In this document: positions 27,134 through 36,879 of the stretch, piece by piece
Layout of the letters: each line of letters starts with the position of its first letter
Numbering within the stretch: position 1 is the first letter of the stretch
Source: an uncultured Lachnospiraceae bacterium
GTDB lineage: Bacteria > Bacillota > Clostridia > Lachnospirales > Lachnospiraceae
NCBI GenBank assembly: GCA_945919795.1
Contig: CAMEJJ010000001.1
Span: 218,531-282,530 of the forward strand
Length of the DNA stretch: 64,000 nt
Direction of reading: 5' to 3'
Program-made: the position numbers and the translations under genes
The notes under the pieces: model-generated
Seen by the model: the letters and a program-made list of their open reading frames with translations, nothing else
Told to the model about the DNA's origin: nothing
Databases searched by the model: none

Positions 27134-27892
27134 TTATAAACGCCGTACCACTGCAGCCCAGGTATTAACCACAACATAATAGGCACTTTTTAATACAGAT
27201 AGATGTTCAACATCGTGATATAGCTGCCATTTTCCTATAATTGCTTTTATCTTGTTACCGGAATAAGCACCCTTATGCCGGCAGTAAATCGTAAGTATTT
27301 CGTCTAAACCGTATGCTTTGTATCCGTTTCGGGTAATCTTCATCCAGGTAGCCGCATCCTCTCTGGATACTCCGAGTGGCATTTTGATAAGATGATCCTC
27401 TATCTTTTCTCTGTCAAATAAGGTAGTGCTTGGTGCAATTGTAGAACTTTTCAACAAATCCTTGTAACACACCTCAGATGGTGCATGAGCAACAATTCCC
27501 GTTTTTATAGCATTTTCATCTGCAAACTCATATGAGGTAAAGGTAAAGGCACAATTTTTTTTCTTAAGAAATGCAATTTGTTTTTCCAATTTCTCCGGCA
27601 CCCATAAATCATCCGAATCAACAAATGCAATATACTGTCCCTGTGCATTATCAATACCTAAATTGCGTGCTTGAGATGGTCCCGCATTTTTCTCACAATA
27701 AAAACATCGGATATTGTGATATTCCTCTGCATATCTTTGCATGATTTCTTTGCTATGATCCGTTGAACAATCATCTACCAATAAGAGCTCCCACTGGGTA
27801 TATGTCTGCGCCAAAACGCTTTTAATCGTTCGTTCCAGATATTTTTCTGCATTATATACCGGTATAATTACCGTTGCCATTTCTTTTATCAT
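27134..27892 (-). CDS. Family 2 glycosyltransferase
   Basis: 252 residues, a compact GT-A enzyme. Motifs in order are TVIIPVYNAEKYLERTIKSV (residues 8-27), LVDDCSTD, the metal-binding DSDD in AFVDSDDLWVPEKL, and GVSREDAATWMKI toward the C-terminal acceptor region. It is downstream of the WbaP-type gene with a 56-bp gap, so it probably adds the second sugar to the undecaprenyl-diphosphate sugar. The gap carries a drifting GCTTTTCATCA repeat that continues into the end of the upstream gene. Sugar unknown. Confidence 0.88.
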   Translation of the reverse strand: MIKEMATVIIPVYNAEKYLERTIKSVLAQTYTQWELLLVDDCSTDHSKEIMQRYAEEYHNIRCFYCEKNAGPSQARNLGIDNAQGQYIAFVDSDDLWVPEKLEKQIAFLKKKNCAFTFTSYEFADENAIKTGIVAHAPSEVCYKDLLKSSTIAPSTTLFDREKIEDHLIKMPLGVSREDAATWMKITRNGYKAYGLDEILTIYCRHKGAYSGNKIKAIIGKWQLYHDVEHLSVLKSAYYVVVNTWAAVVRRL

Positions 27893-27948
27893 GGTCTAAA
27901 TCCCATCTGCTAATGTTTTTCATCGATATTCTTCATTAATGCTTTTCA

Positions 27949-29310
27949 TCACTGCTTTTCATCATTGTTTTTTAATGCTGTCGTCTGACTTTCATCGACA
28001 CCTTCTGTATTTTCTTTCTGAAATAAAATCTTAAAAGTCAAAATCAATATTTTAATATCTAATCCAAGAGAATAATTCTCAATATACTGCATATCGAACT
28101 TTAACTTGTCATAAGGAGATGTATTGTATTTGCCAAACACCTGTGCATATCCTGTAAGGCCGGCCTTGACTTTGGTTCGAAAATCAAATTCCGGCAGCTC
28201 TTTTTGATATTCATCCATAATCACCTTACGTTCCGGCCGGGGACCAACAACTGACATCTCACCTTTTAGAATATTGAAAAGCTGAGGAAGCTCATCAAAA
28301 TGAATGTTTCGGATAATCTTTCCAACCGGTGTAACGCGCTTATCATTTTTCATGGCAAGTCTTGCGCCCTTGGCTTCTGAATCTGTACTCATACTGCGAA
28401 ACTTATAAATCATAAAAGGTTTGCCATCTCTGGTAATACGCTCCTGTTTGTATAAAACAGGACCTCCATCATATAATTTGATCGCAATTGCAATTATTAG
28501 CATAAATGGCGATGCAATAATTGTTCCCAAAAGTGAAATGACAATATCCATGGCACGCTTTAAAAAGCGCTGCTCGATGGAAAGTCCACGATTGCGGCAA
28601 AGCAAAAGAGGAGTGTCAAACAGAAAAATATTATCTGCACCATTCATAATAATATCAGATATCTTTGGCGTCACATAAACCCGGATATTATTGCGATAAC
28701 AATACTTCAATATTTTGTTTCGTTCAGCCGCAGGCAAATCGCAAAGCATAACTGCCTGATACTGTTCAATTTCCGCATAAAGCTTGTCCTCATCCGTCTT
28801 GTAGCTGATGGTTTCGCAAATGTGATATTTGTCTTCTCTGCTTCCAAACTTTTGAATAAGGTCTGTCGGTTCGTATTCACCGTAGATAAAAATTACATCC
28901 CTTGGTGGATACAAAATAGTATATAGATGGCGAACCTGATAAACCCAAAATATGGCAAATATCATCTCAATGACACTAATTACTAAAATCGGAAGCGGAC
29001 TCACATAATCTCTTTTGATCAGGCACACTTCCACATAGCCAACAAAACCACCTAACAAAATCGCCAGAATATGCGAAAGACAAATATCCATAATCCGAAG
29101 ATATCCTATCTTGTAGCCATTGAATGTCCTGGTAAAAAAGAAAACGATTAGCATATATATACCAATGGCAGCCCAATGACCTCTTCGATAAAATAAATAT
29201 CCGCCTGTTGCATAATACTTGTACCAGATAAATGCAAAAAGAGCCCCCTGAAAAGCAAGCATCACAAAGTTCGCACAAAAATTTAATAAATGTTTATATT
29301 GTTCTCTCAT
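27949..29310 (-). CDS. Undecaprenyl-phosphate sugar phosphotransferase (WbaP/WcaJ family)
   Basis: 453 residues. Four to five N-terminal membrane spans (to about residue 125), a Rossmann-like CoA-binding-type middle domain, a further span in AMDIVISLLGTIIASPF and the C-terminal bacterial sugar transferase domain: GGPVLYKQERI, KPFMIYKFRSM and DELPQLFNILKGEMSVVGPRP, then KAGLTGYAQV. The enzyme moves hexose-1-phosphate onto undecaprenyl phosphate and so starts the repeat unit. As the most upstream gene of the left operon it is the probable committed step. Whether the sugar is glucose or galactose cannot be told. Confidence 0.92.
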   Translation of the reverse strand: MREQYKHLLNFCANFVMLAFQGALFAFIWYKYYATGGYLFYRRGHWAAIGIYMLIVFFFTRTFNGYKIGYLRIMDICLSHILAILLGGFVGYVEVCLIKRDYVSPLPILVISVIEMIFAIFWVYQVRHLYTILYPPRDVIFIYGEYEPTDLIQKFGSREDKYHICETISYKTDEDKLYAEIEQYQAVMLCDLPAAERNKILKYCYRNNIRVYVTPKISDIIMNGADNIFLFDTPLLLCRNRGLSIEQRFLKRAMDIVISLLGTIIASPFMLIIAIAIKLYDGGPVLYKQERITRDGKPFMIYKFRSMSTDSEAKGARLAMKNDKRVTPVGKIIRNIHFDELPQLFNILKGEMSVVGPRPERKVIMDEYQKELPEFDFRTKVKAGLTGYAQVFGKYNTSPYDKLKFDMQYIENYSLGLDIKILILTFKILFQKENTEGVDESQTTALKNNDEKQ

Positions 29311-29515
29311 TTGAATTTCCTACTACTTTTATTTCTATGCATAATTAAATAGATTTTACCATTTTTTCAAGTAATATGCAACGATTGCAGGGCGTGTAGT
29401 AGCGGGAAGCAGGGAATTGTCGATTGCCAGGTGAAAGGAATTGGCAATTGTGGGACAAGTTTGGATTGTCGCAATGTAGGATAAGGTTGAATTGTCGCAG
29501 GCCAGAAAAAATAAT

Positions 29516-29548
29516 AATCCATCCTCTGCATATTGCAAAGGATGGATT
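29516..29548 (-). terminator. Rho-independent terminator after the DUF5722 gene
   Basis: A perfect 10-bp stem (29516-29525 with 29539-29548) with a 13-base loop, followed on the minus strand by ATTATTTTTT. It lies 23 bp past the stop of the gene at 29571, separating it from the left operon. Confidence 0.85.
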
Positions 29549-29570
29549 AACACTGTCACATAATTCAATT

Positions 29571-31769
29571 TTATAATCCAAACGAAGCTTTTATTTTACC
29601 AAATTCATCTGAATTGGAAAAACCATACAGTACTTCTTTTCTGGATTTTTCACCTCTGTTTAAAATACCTACCCACATATCGTAACCGGTTTTATCAGGT
29701 TCTCTTCCAAGGAAAGTTGCATACAAGATTCTGACATATTCCTCATTGCTCGTATTTTTCTCTAAAAATTCTTTGGAGAAGAAGAAACCATCTGTGGAAA
29801 CCTTATTGACACTCCACTTTTTATCACAAATAATATTACACCAGTTGTTCAAGCCACCTTCATCATAGCTTCTACCAAGACACTCTGTATACAATCTTCC
29901 AACAAATGCTGTAACTCCGGCATTTCTGCTTCGTCCTTCTGTAATTTTTACAGTACCTCGATTAATTCCATATGAACCACAAATTTTATTAAACTCATCT
30001 GACTCTGCAAATCCACGGAATACGCCCAATCTTCCATATCCGGCATTTAATTGTGATACCCAATTCGCTTTACCCGGCGCATCAGAAGAACGATCTAAAA
30101 ATACATTATAAAGCAACTCCACAAAATCTTCATTGCTCAGATTTTTATTTTTAAGCTCATCACTAAAGAAAAATCCATATGCAGCTCCGGCTCCTGTCTG
30201 TGAGCCGTTTACCAGTGAGCCAACCCAGTCCGCTCTTCCTTTTTCATCCGCATCTCTGCCCAGACATTTGTTGTATAACCGGTCAACAAATGCGCCGACT
30301 TTTTCTTTATCAACCACTCTTCCGTATCCGGGAATCACTTCCGAATAGTTTTTAATTCCGATTACAGGTAATGTTACGGATTCTACATAAGGTTGATTAG
30401 TGTCCAGATTTTTCCAGACTTCGCTGGCAAGTCCCTTTAATCTGAAATCCATACTCTTTGTGCCGTATGCAGTATCCAATTTTCCTGCATTCTGTGTATT
30501 AAGGATAAAGCAATCTACCATATCATTAAATTTTGCAGCATAGTAAGATAAAGCTAAAGATGCAGCCTGTATTTTTTCTCCGTCATTATCAGAAAAGCCT
30601 TCTTCTGTCAGCATGATACGATGGTTGGAACCGAATTTATTTTTAATATAATTGGACATAATATACAAATTGTATCCATCAACAAATTCAGCCGATTCAT
30701 TTCTGGGATTCAAATCCCTTCCGGCAACAGACTCTAACTGCGTAATACCCCAAAGAGTGGGCTCATATAATACAGCGGGGTACAAATGGTATGCAATACA
30801 CCAGTCCGTACCTGAAGCCTTAGGTGCAAAATTATCTAGAAAATCCTTTGTACTAATACCTCTTCCCTCATCATTATGCTGCCAGCTATGATCAACACAG
30901 ATGCTGACACGAGAAGCTTGTGTGTACTTTCTTACCGTGTTGTATACCAATTTAAAATCCTTTGCCCATTGACTGGTATTAGCTTCAATATCTGTCCCAT
31001 ATCCGGTATAAGGTGAAAACGGTGAGTTGGGCATATTTACTTCATTGCCAACCACCCAGTTGTCAATGTGACAATCCGCCTGGCTGAATAATTGTGCTAA
31101 ATACTGAATTTCTGCCTGATAAAAATGACTATCAACATTCGGTGCATAGTATGTATGCGCTCCCAGTCCACTTTGAGCACTCGGTGCAATCAGTACACCA
31201 TTTCTTGCGGTGCTGGAAGATTTTACCATAAGCTGTGCTGTTACGGTAATTCCTCTTGCATTAGCCTGTTTTACAACGCTGACAATGCCACTCATATCAC
31301 TAAAATAATACTCATTGCCATTATAAATATATTTGACACCATAAGAAGGATCAGCCCAATACGACTCCAAAAACAAGTTGAAGAACATATGCTCGCATCC
31401 ATTTTCAACCGCATCTGATACGCTAACCGTCTGTAAACCTTTGTAGCTTGTTGTGGAAGCAAAAGCATCTCTTGTAACATATTGTGGTGAATCTGCAATA
31501 TAACCTCTTAAGCCCTCTATTTCCAAGGTATTTTCCGGCGACTGCATCTCTGTATTATTCTCTGAAACTGTCGTTTCTGACAATACCTCTTGTGTTGTTG
31601 CCACTTCTTCGGTTACCGGTACACCCTGATAATCAAAAAAGTTCGAATCATCATACTCTTGATTTTCGTCAATTTCCGTAGCATGTACTCCACTAACCGG
31701 GGTCAATACCATGGCCAAAGACAAAAGAAGTGCAAAAGCCCCTTTTGAAATTCTTGTGATTTTTCTCAT
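29571..31769 (-). CDS. Secreted glycosidase-like protein (DUF5722) with two DUF4214 modules
   Basis: 732 residues. Signal peptide (ISKGAFALLLSLAMVLTPVSG), a Thr/Glu-rich linker, then a TIM-barrel-like domain (about 85-470) of the DUF5722 type. Two likely catalytic acids are visible: Glu243 in WVVGNEVN, placed like a clan GH-A acid/base, and Glu389/Glu390 in MLTEEGFS, placed like the nucleophile. Two DUF4214 modules follow from about residue 500. The gene is monocistronic, with its own promoter (31804-31832) and terminator. It probably trims or remodels a surface glycan; the substrate is unknown. Confidence 0.75.
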   Translation of the reverse strand: MRKITRISKGAFALLLSLAMVLTPVSGVHATEIDENQEYDDSNFFDYQGVPVTEEVATTQEVLSETTVSENNTEMQSPENTLEIEGLRGYIADSPQYVTRDAFASTTSYKGLQTVSVSDAVENGCEHMFFNLFLESYWADPSYGVKYIYNGNEYYFSDMSGIVSVVKQANARGITVTAQLMVKSSSTARNGVLIAPSAQSGLGAHTYYAPNVDSHFYQAEIQYLAQLFSQADCHIDNWVVGNEVNMPNSPFSPYTGYGTDIEANTSQWAKDFKLVYNTVRKYTQASRVSICVDHSWQHNDEGRGISTKDFLDNFAPKASGTDWCIAYHLYPAVLYEPTLWGITQLESVAGRDLNPRNESAEFVDGYNLYIMSNYIKNKFGSNHRIMLTEEGFSDNDGEKIQAASLALSYYAAKFNDMVDCFILNTQNAGKLDTAYGTKSMDFRLKGLASEVWKNLDTNQPYVESVTLPVIGIKNYSEVIPGYGRVVDKEKVGAFVDRLYNKCLGRDADEKGRADWVGSLVNGSQTGAGAAYGFFFSDELKNKNLSNEDFVELLYNVFLDRSSDAPGKANWVSQLNAGYGRLGVFRGFAESDEFNKICGSYGINRGTVKITEGRSRNAGVTAFVGRLYTECLGRSYDEGGLNNWCNIICDKKWSVNKVSTDGFFFSKEFLEKNTSNEEYVRILYATFLGREPDKTGYDMWVGILNRGEKSRKEVLYGFSNSDEFGKIKASFGL

Positions 31770-31803
31770 TTTCTTCTCCTTTCGCTCATAAAAATCCCTT
31801 TAT

Positions 31804-31832
31804 ATTATCGTATAATTTTCATTTAATTGCAA
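31804..31832 (-). promoter_or_regulatory. Sigma-A-type promoter for the DUF5722 gene
   Basis: On the minus strand TTGCAA (31827-31832), a 17-bp spacer, then GATAAT (31804-31809), about 35 bp before the start codon and AAGGAGAAG ribosome site. It follows directly after the upstream terminator. Confidence 0.5.
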
Positions 31833-31834
31833 CA

Positions 31835-31863
31835 AAAAAACGCCATATAAAATGACGTTTTTT
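31835..31863 (-). terminator. Rho-independent terminator after the amidase gene
   Basis: Arms 31835-31845 and 31853-31863 pair (one G-T pair on the RNA) with a 7-base loop; A-runs and T-runs on both sides make it usable on the minus strand after the gene at 31912. Confidence 0.75.
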
Positions 31864-31911
31864 GTACATAAAACACAGATTCGGTAGTTCTTTGAAATCC
31901 TGAAATTATCC

Positions 31912-33999
31912 TTATTTAACACCATACTGTTTTTTCAGGTCGGCAAATTCTTTGGAATTGGCAAATCCAAGTAAAACTTCATCCCTTGTCATCTTTTGAT
32001 TCTGTAGGTTATCCATCCAGGTATCGTAGCCTGCCTGATCATATTCACGATCGAAAAATGTACGATACAAAGTCTTTACAAATTCCGAATCATCCATATT
32101 CTTTTCTAAAAACTCTCTGGAATTAAAAAATCCATTTGTCGATACACTGGTTACGGTCTCTCTTTCATCCATAATGGCATTGCACCAGTCGTTAAGTCCT
32201 TTCACATCATAACCTCTTCCCAATGCCTTTGTATATAATCTTGAGACAAATGTTGTCAGTCCAAGACTCCTGTCTCGCCCTTCGATTGCTTTCGCTTCCC
32301 CTTTATCAATTCCATATCGTTCACAGATATCGGTAAATTCTTTGGAATTGGCAAATCCCATGAAAACACCATATCGGGAAACACCATTGTTCAGGTTGTA
32401 TAACCAGTCTTGTTTTCCTGCCGCATCAGATTCACGGTCCAAAAACACATTGTACAGTACTTCTACAAACTCCTCATCGCTCAGATTGCTATTAATCATT
32501 TCATCACTGAAAACAAAACCATAAGCAACCCCAACACCGTCTTGCTCAAAACTACACAAAGATTTTACCCAATCGTTTAACCCTTTTTCATCAGGATATC
32601 TTCCAAGGCACTTATCATATAGTCTGGTTACAAAATCCGTAACTAATACCGGGTCCGCTACTCTATCCGGTGTCTTGGACAATCCCAGATAGTTTGCAAT
32701 ACCGGTAGCATCTGCAATTCCTAACCTTTTCAGATTTTCTTCACTTCTTAAAAATGCCGCATCCGATGCATTGGAAATATAGGCATGCTCAACAATAATT
32801 CCGGGAAATCCGCACAATTTAGAGTTTTTGATAACGCCATAATAATCCGCAAGTGAACCATCCGGATAGGTAGAACGATCCTCTGAATTACGTATTGAAA
32901 TTCCTCTGTTAGACAATCCAAGTGCGGTTAATTGTCTCAAAATCTGCGTAGACAAATTGGCTCCTGCCGAGCTGATATCCGGCCGATAGCTGGCATTGGG
33001 ATAAAAAACCTCCGCTCCATTTGGTGAACCGCTTCTGGAGGAATTAATGTGAATACTCACATATAAATCAGCACCCACGCCTGCTGCGGCTAGCACCCTG
33101 TTTTTATTATCAATAACCGAAGAATTACCGGGATATGGGCATCCGGTTCCACTTCTGGTCAGATAAACCTTGACATGATAATACTGCTCTAATTCTTCTT
33201 TGCAATACTGAGCAATCTGAAGCGTCACATTTTCTTCTGCCAGTCCATTTGCTCTGGCTCCTGCGTGTGTCGAATCATGACCGGGATCTAATACCACGAC
33301 ATAATCTTCACTCGCTTCGGTCTGCATAATTGCACGACTTTTTTGTGCATTTTGCAATGTATTCTTGATATCTGCAATATCTGATGTAGAAATCTCATCA
33401 GCATTTCCATCCAAATGAACAATCTGAAGCTCCACATCATTTATATCAATATCTGTTAAAGCTTCTTCTGACTCTGTGGATAAGACCTGAACATCTTCAC
33501 TTGTCTCTTCTGTAAATTCCTCATCTACACCAAAATAGACGTTAGCCATTCCGGTATCTCTCAGATGGATTTGATCTTGAACGCCGTCAGATGTTGTAAT
33601 TGCTACATCTGTAATCTCATAAATACCTTTGTCGGTAGCGGAATAATCCATTTCAAAAACAGCCACATTTTCCATGACATCCGTTTTCTGATAAGTGGCT
33701 ACCGCACCGGTATAATAATTTTTCACCGTCAAAACGGCATCTGAAACAAGGGTATCTTCATCCCCATATCCGACCATTACCACTTGCGTTCCCGGTGTTT
33801 CAACCGTTTTCTGATCCAAGTAAACATATGCTAACGTAGAAGCACTTTCTACAGTGTCTACTGTATCTACTGCATCTGTCACAGCTATGTTATCAGCCGA
33901 TACTGTTTCCTCAGCAAATGCCGGTTGTGCAGAAAGCACTCCGAGCGTCAATCCTGCTATCAAGAAATATGTAATAAAATGTTTTACTTTTTGAAACAT
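31912..33999 (-). CDS. Secreted N-acetylmuramoyl-L-alanine amidase (Amidase_3) with two DUF4214 modules
   Basis: 695 residues. Signal peptide (HFITYFLIAGLTLGVLSAQPAFA), an Ig-like beta domain (about 50-155, like the GBS Bsp-type repeat), then a zinc amidase domain (about 232-445): VVLDPGHDSTHAGA with His241, LAEENVTLQIA with the Glu ligand, VSIHINSS with the second His and IIVEHAYISN with the catalytic Glu. Two DUF4214 modules follow from about residue 455. It should cleave the MurNAc to L-Ala bond, acting in cell separation. The leader (34000-34080) is unusually G+C-rich but matches no riboswitch I recognise. Confidence 0.9.
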   Translation of the reverse strand: MFQKVKHFITYFLIAGLTLGVLSAQPAFAEETVSADNIAVTDAVDTVDTVESASTLAYVYLDQKTVETPGTQVVMVGYGDEDTLVSDAVLTVKNYYTGAVATYQKTDVMENVAVFEMDYSATDKGIYEITDVAITTSDGVQDQIHLRDTGMANVYFGVDEEFTEETSEDVQVLSTESEEALTDIDINDVELQIVHLDGNADEISTSDIADIKNTLQNAQKSRAIMQTEASEDYVVVLDPGHDSTHAGARANGLAEENVTLQIAQYCKEELEQYYHVKVYLTRSGTGCPYPGNSSVIDNKNRVLAAAGVGADLYVSIHINSSRSGSPNGAEVFYPNASYRPDISSAGANLSTQILRQLTALGLSNRGISIRNSEDRSTYPDGSLADYYGVIKNSKLCGFPGIIVEHAYISNASDAAFLRSEENLKRLGIADATGIANYLGLSKTPDRVADPVLVTDFVTRLYDKCLGRYPDEKGLNDWVKSLCSFEQDGVGVAYGFVFSDEMINSNLSDEEFVEVLYNVFLDRESDAAGKQDWLYNLNNGVSRYGVFMGFANSKEFTDICERYGIDKGEAKAIEGRDRSLGLTTFVSRLYTKALGRGYDVKGLNDWCNAIMDERETVTSVSTNGFFNSREFLEKNMDDSEFVKTLYRTFFDREYDQAGYDTWMDNLQNQKMTRDEVLLGFANSKEFADLKKQYGVK

Positions 34000-34171
34000 A
34001 TTAAACCGCCTTTTCTTTTGTATGATACCGCCCTGCCCTAATCCGGTTGCCCGTTGGTGGAGAGGAATATTATGTAAATCACTCTATTCTTTAGTGTAAT
34101 ATATCAACAACTAATTTTTCAAGCGGAAATTTAAGGAAATTTGAAGAATACGGGAATAATTTATGGATATT

Positions 34172-35797
34172 TTAGCTCTCCACACAACTTTTCCTACATA
34201 AATACATTCCCATTCCAATCACCATAAAAATAAAAGGGGTACAGCAAACCGTCTGATAACAAAAGAGATTGTGGCACATATAAGATACGATTGCTGCCAC
34301 AAAGCCGATTAAAATAGGCTTATTTTTGCTCTGTTTTATAAATGCAACAATAGCAGAAACAAAAATGCCAATATAAGCAATGGTTCCGATTATGCCGTAA
34401 TTAATCAATGCCGTAAACCATTCGTTGTGAGCATTGGTCAGTTTTAAATCTCCCCACATGGCGGACAGTCTGTCTTGATAAAATGCATATGCATATGGCG
34501 CATATCCATCCGGTCCCACTCCTAAAAGTTTGTTTTTCAAACTCATATCCTGATACATCTGCGCTGAAAATGCCCATGTTCTTCCTCTGCCGTTTCCCCA
34601 TTGCTCATTCCATACCAGATAGGGGATTTTTTCTGTCAAATTAGCCAAGCTTTGGGGCAATACACCTTTTGCACCTGCAATTAAGATACCGATTGCAAAC
34701 AAAAGCACCAATACGGTAACTCCAATCAATATGATACTTGTTATTTTCATAGCTTTTACAGGGTAGAAAGCCCTGCGATGACACCATAAAAAGATGAGCC
34801 AGAGCATCAAAATGACTGCTCCAAAGAACCACATAAGCTTATGGTAAAGAAGGAAACTGCTGATTGTATCCAACTGCAATCCCTCAAACGGATGAATGCG
34901 GAACAAAACCACAATAATCCTGGTCGCTACAAAAAACAGCAGTGCCATTTCCCAAAAGCGTACCATTTTTTGCGAATCATCCGCACAAAGTGCAAACAAA
35001 ACAAGCATAAAACCAAGCATCGCAAAATAGGCACTATCGCCATTCTGGGTAACCAAAGTCATAAAGCCGACTAACACAAACACTCCGGAAAGGATGCGCA
35101 GATAACTTTTTTTACAAACACAATAAATCCCCATGCCGATTGGAAAAAGTGTACACAGATAGGCACTGTTCCAGCTGGATTGCCCCAAGGTAGAAAGGAA
35201 CCAGTTTTTATAATAGTCCGAGATTTCCGCTTCCGTTCCAATCCCATATGTTCCAATGGGATCAATCTTCATTCTATGTAAAATGGCAATCACATAGGTA
35301 ATAAATGCCGTTGCCAAAAGTGCAATCAAAATGGCATTTTGATATCTTCCAAACCGCGAAAGCAGAAAATACAGTGTCACGAAGGACAATAACATTAGGA
35401 TTCCCATATACCATCCGCTATAACCCTTGATACAGTCTTTGAAATTTCCTCCCGCAATCGCAGAAATAAACACCATCAGGGCAAACGCCAAAACAAATGC
35501 ATCAGTTAGCGATAGCTTATCCTTTATCACAAAACTACTCATCAACCAATATATGAGCAGAAAAATACCTGTTACGATTAGTCCTATGATCATAATATTT
35601 CGATACAACTCATATTTGCAGTCGCCCACACCATGATAACCATCTTTTAAATAAAGCGGAACCAAAATCGCAATCGCAATAACAAAGACTGCAACAGCAT
35701 ATTCCACCAGACTTTTGGCAATATCCGCTATGCCATTTTCATCTTTCTTGGCTCTTTTTGTTTTTTTAGCATTTGTACTTACTAATTTATTAGACAT
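34172..35797 (-). CDS. O-antigen ligase/polymerase-family membrane protein
   Basis: 541 residues with about 12-14 membrane spans. A cytoplasmic basic N-terminus (NAKKTKRAKK) precedes the first span. The large outer loop (about residues 385-460) carries the family pattern GRGRTWAFSAQMYQDMS, LGVGPDGYAPYAY and LTNAHNEWFTALINYG, with the His and Arg typical of Wzy_C/WaaL. It either polymerises repeat units or ligates the finished polymer to a wall or lipid acceptor; with a second candidate polymerase at 273, one may be the ligase. GAGGAG lies 10 bases before the start. It begins a new transcript after the neuB terminator. Confidence 0.85.
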   Translation of the reverse strand: MSNKLVSTNAKKTKRAKKDENGIADIAKSLVEYAVAVFVIAIAILVPLYLKDGYHGVGDCKYELYRNIMIIGLIVTGIFLLIYWLMSSFVIKDKLSLTDAFVLAFALMVFISAIAGGNFKDCIKGYSGWYMGILMLLSFVTLYFLLSRFGRYQNAILIALLATAFITYVIAILHRMKIDPIGTYGIGTEAEISDYYKNWFLSTLGQSSWNSAYLCTLFPIGMGIYCVCKKSYLRILSGVFVLVGFMTLVTQNGDSAYFAMLGFMLVLFALCADDSQKMVRFWEMALLFFVATRIIVVLFRIHPFEGLQLDTISSFLLYHKLMWFFGAVILMLWLIFLWCHRRAFYPVKAMKITSIILIGVTVLVLLFAIGILIAGAKGVLPQSLANLTEKIPYLVWNEQWGNGRGRTWAFSAQMYQDMSLKNKLLGVGPDGYAPYAYAFYQDRLSAMWGDLKLTNAHNEWFTALINYGIIGTIAYIGIFVSAIVAFIKQSKNKPILIGFVAAIVSYMCHNLFCYQTVCCTPFIFMVIGMGMYLCRKSCVES

Positions 35798-35873
35798 TTC
35801 ATTTGCACTCCTCGCTTATGCTTTATGTCATTTTACACCATTGTGGATGGTAAAACTACCCACTTTTGAAAAT

Positions 35874-35907
35874 AAAAGACCCACTGCCTAAGCAGTGGAT
35901 CTTTTTT
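35874..35907. terminator. Bidirectional-looking terminator after the NeuB-like gene
   Basis: Inverted repeat around CCACTGC-CTAA-GCAGTGG (35881-35898), extended by A/T pairs outward with one mismatch. T-runs are present on both strands; on the minus strand it ends the transcript of the gene at 35918. Confidence 0.8.
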
Positions 35908-35917
35908 GCTACCGATT

Positions 35918-36799
35918 TTAAACCGTTCTCAATTTCTTTCGCTGAGCAGCTTCGCTCTCAGACATGTATTTTACACCGGTTCCCAAAGCATCATAAACGC
36001 TCTGGATACGCTTATTTAACATATCCATCGCATGCACCTCAAGACTGGCTTTTTGGTCGCTGCCCCACATTTCATGAGACAAAGTGACATGTCTTTCAAT
36101 CACACATGCACCAAGTACTGCTGCCGCAATGGTCGGCTCCATATTGGCCTCATGTCCGCTGTAACCCACCAGACAGTCAAAACGCTTGCGAAGTGTCTCG
36201 ATCATGCGAAGATTCAAATCCTTGGTAGGAGCCGGGTACGCACTGTTGGTATGAAGTAAAATATAATCGCCATGTCCGTATTTTTCCAATACTTCAACAG
36301 CGTGGTCAATTTCTTCCATCGTTGTCATACCGGTTGATAAAATGACCGGTTTGCCGGATTTGGCAGCCTCGCTGATCATCTCATCCCTGCCATTTGAAGC
36401 ACTTGCCACTTTAATATAGGGGATATCGTAATTTAATAAAAATTCCAAACTCGGCATATCCCAGGGCGATGCGCTCCAGGTCATCCCTTTATCTTTACAA
36501 TAAGCATCAATAATATCGTATTCGGGCTTTTCAAATTCCACACGATATTTGTATTCCAGATATGTCATGGTACCCCATGGAGTTTCTCTCGGAACGCTCT
36601 TTTGTGCTTCCGGAACAGCAAGCTCCGGATTTCTCTTTTGGAATTTTACATTGTTCCAACCTGTTGCATTTGCCGCATCAATTAATTTCTTGGCAATATT
36701 TATATCGCCATTGTGATTGATACCGATTTCTGCAATCATGTACGGACGGCTTGTTTCATTAATCACATAATCGCCAATTCTTATTTCTTTATTCGCCAT
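35918..36799 (-). CDS. NeuB-family nonulosonic (sialic) acid synthase lacking the SAF domain
   Basis: 293 residues against about 340-350 for standard NeuB. The TIM barrel is complete: MIAEIGINHNGDINIAKKLI, VKFQKRNPE, WSASPWDMPSLEFL, KVASAS, LSTGMTTMEEID, LLHTNSAYPAP, VGYSGHE and VIERHVTLSHEMWGSDQKAS, covering the residues that bind PEP and the mannosamine-type substrate. The protein stops right after the linker AAQRKKLRTV, so the antifreeze-like C-terminal domain that closes the partner active site is absent, and no remnant is visible downstream. No CMP-sugar synthetase or epimerase is nearby. The gene has its own promoter and terminator. PseI or LegI activity is equally possible. Confidence 0.82.
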   Translation of the reverse strand: MANKEIRIGDYVINETSRPYMIAEIGINHNGDINIAKKLIDAANATGWNNVKFQKRNPELAVPEAQKSVPRETPWGTMTYLEYKYRVEFEKPEYDIIDAYCKDKGMTWSASPWDMPSLEFLLNYDIPYIKVASASNGRDEMISEAAKSGKPVILSTGMTTMEEIDHAVEVLEKYGHGDYILLHTNSAYPAPTKDLNLRMIETLRKRFDCLVGYSGHEANMEPTIAAAVLGACVIERHVTLSHEMWGSDQKASLEVHAMDMLNKRIQSVYDALGTGVKYMSESEAAQRKKLRTV

Positions 36800-36879
36800 T
36801 TTAAATGTCCTTTTTCTTTTTAGTTAATTCATTTTACTGCCTCATCCGGAAAATATGCATCACCATATAAAACCGAATG

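Noticed and set aside
34000..34080. Riboswitch in the G+C-rich leader of the amidase gene
   Set aside because: The sequence has short complementary runs but does not show the conserved core of any riboswitch class I recognise, including cyclic di-GMP types.
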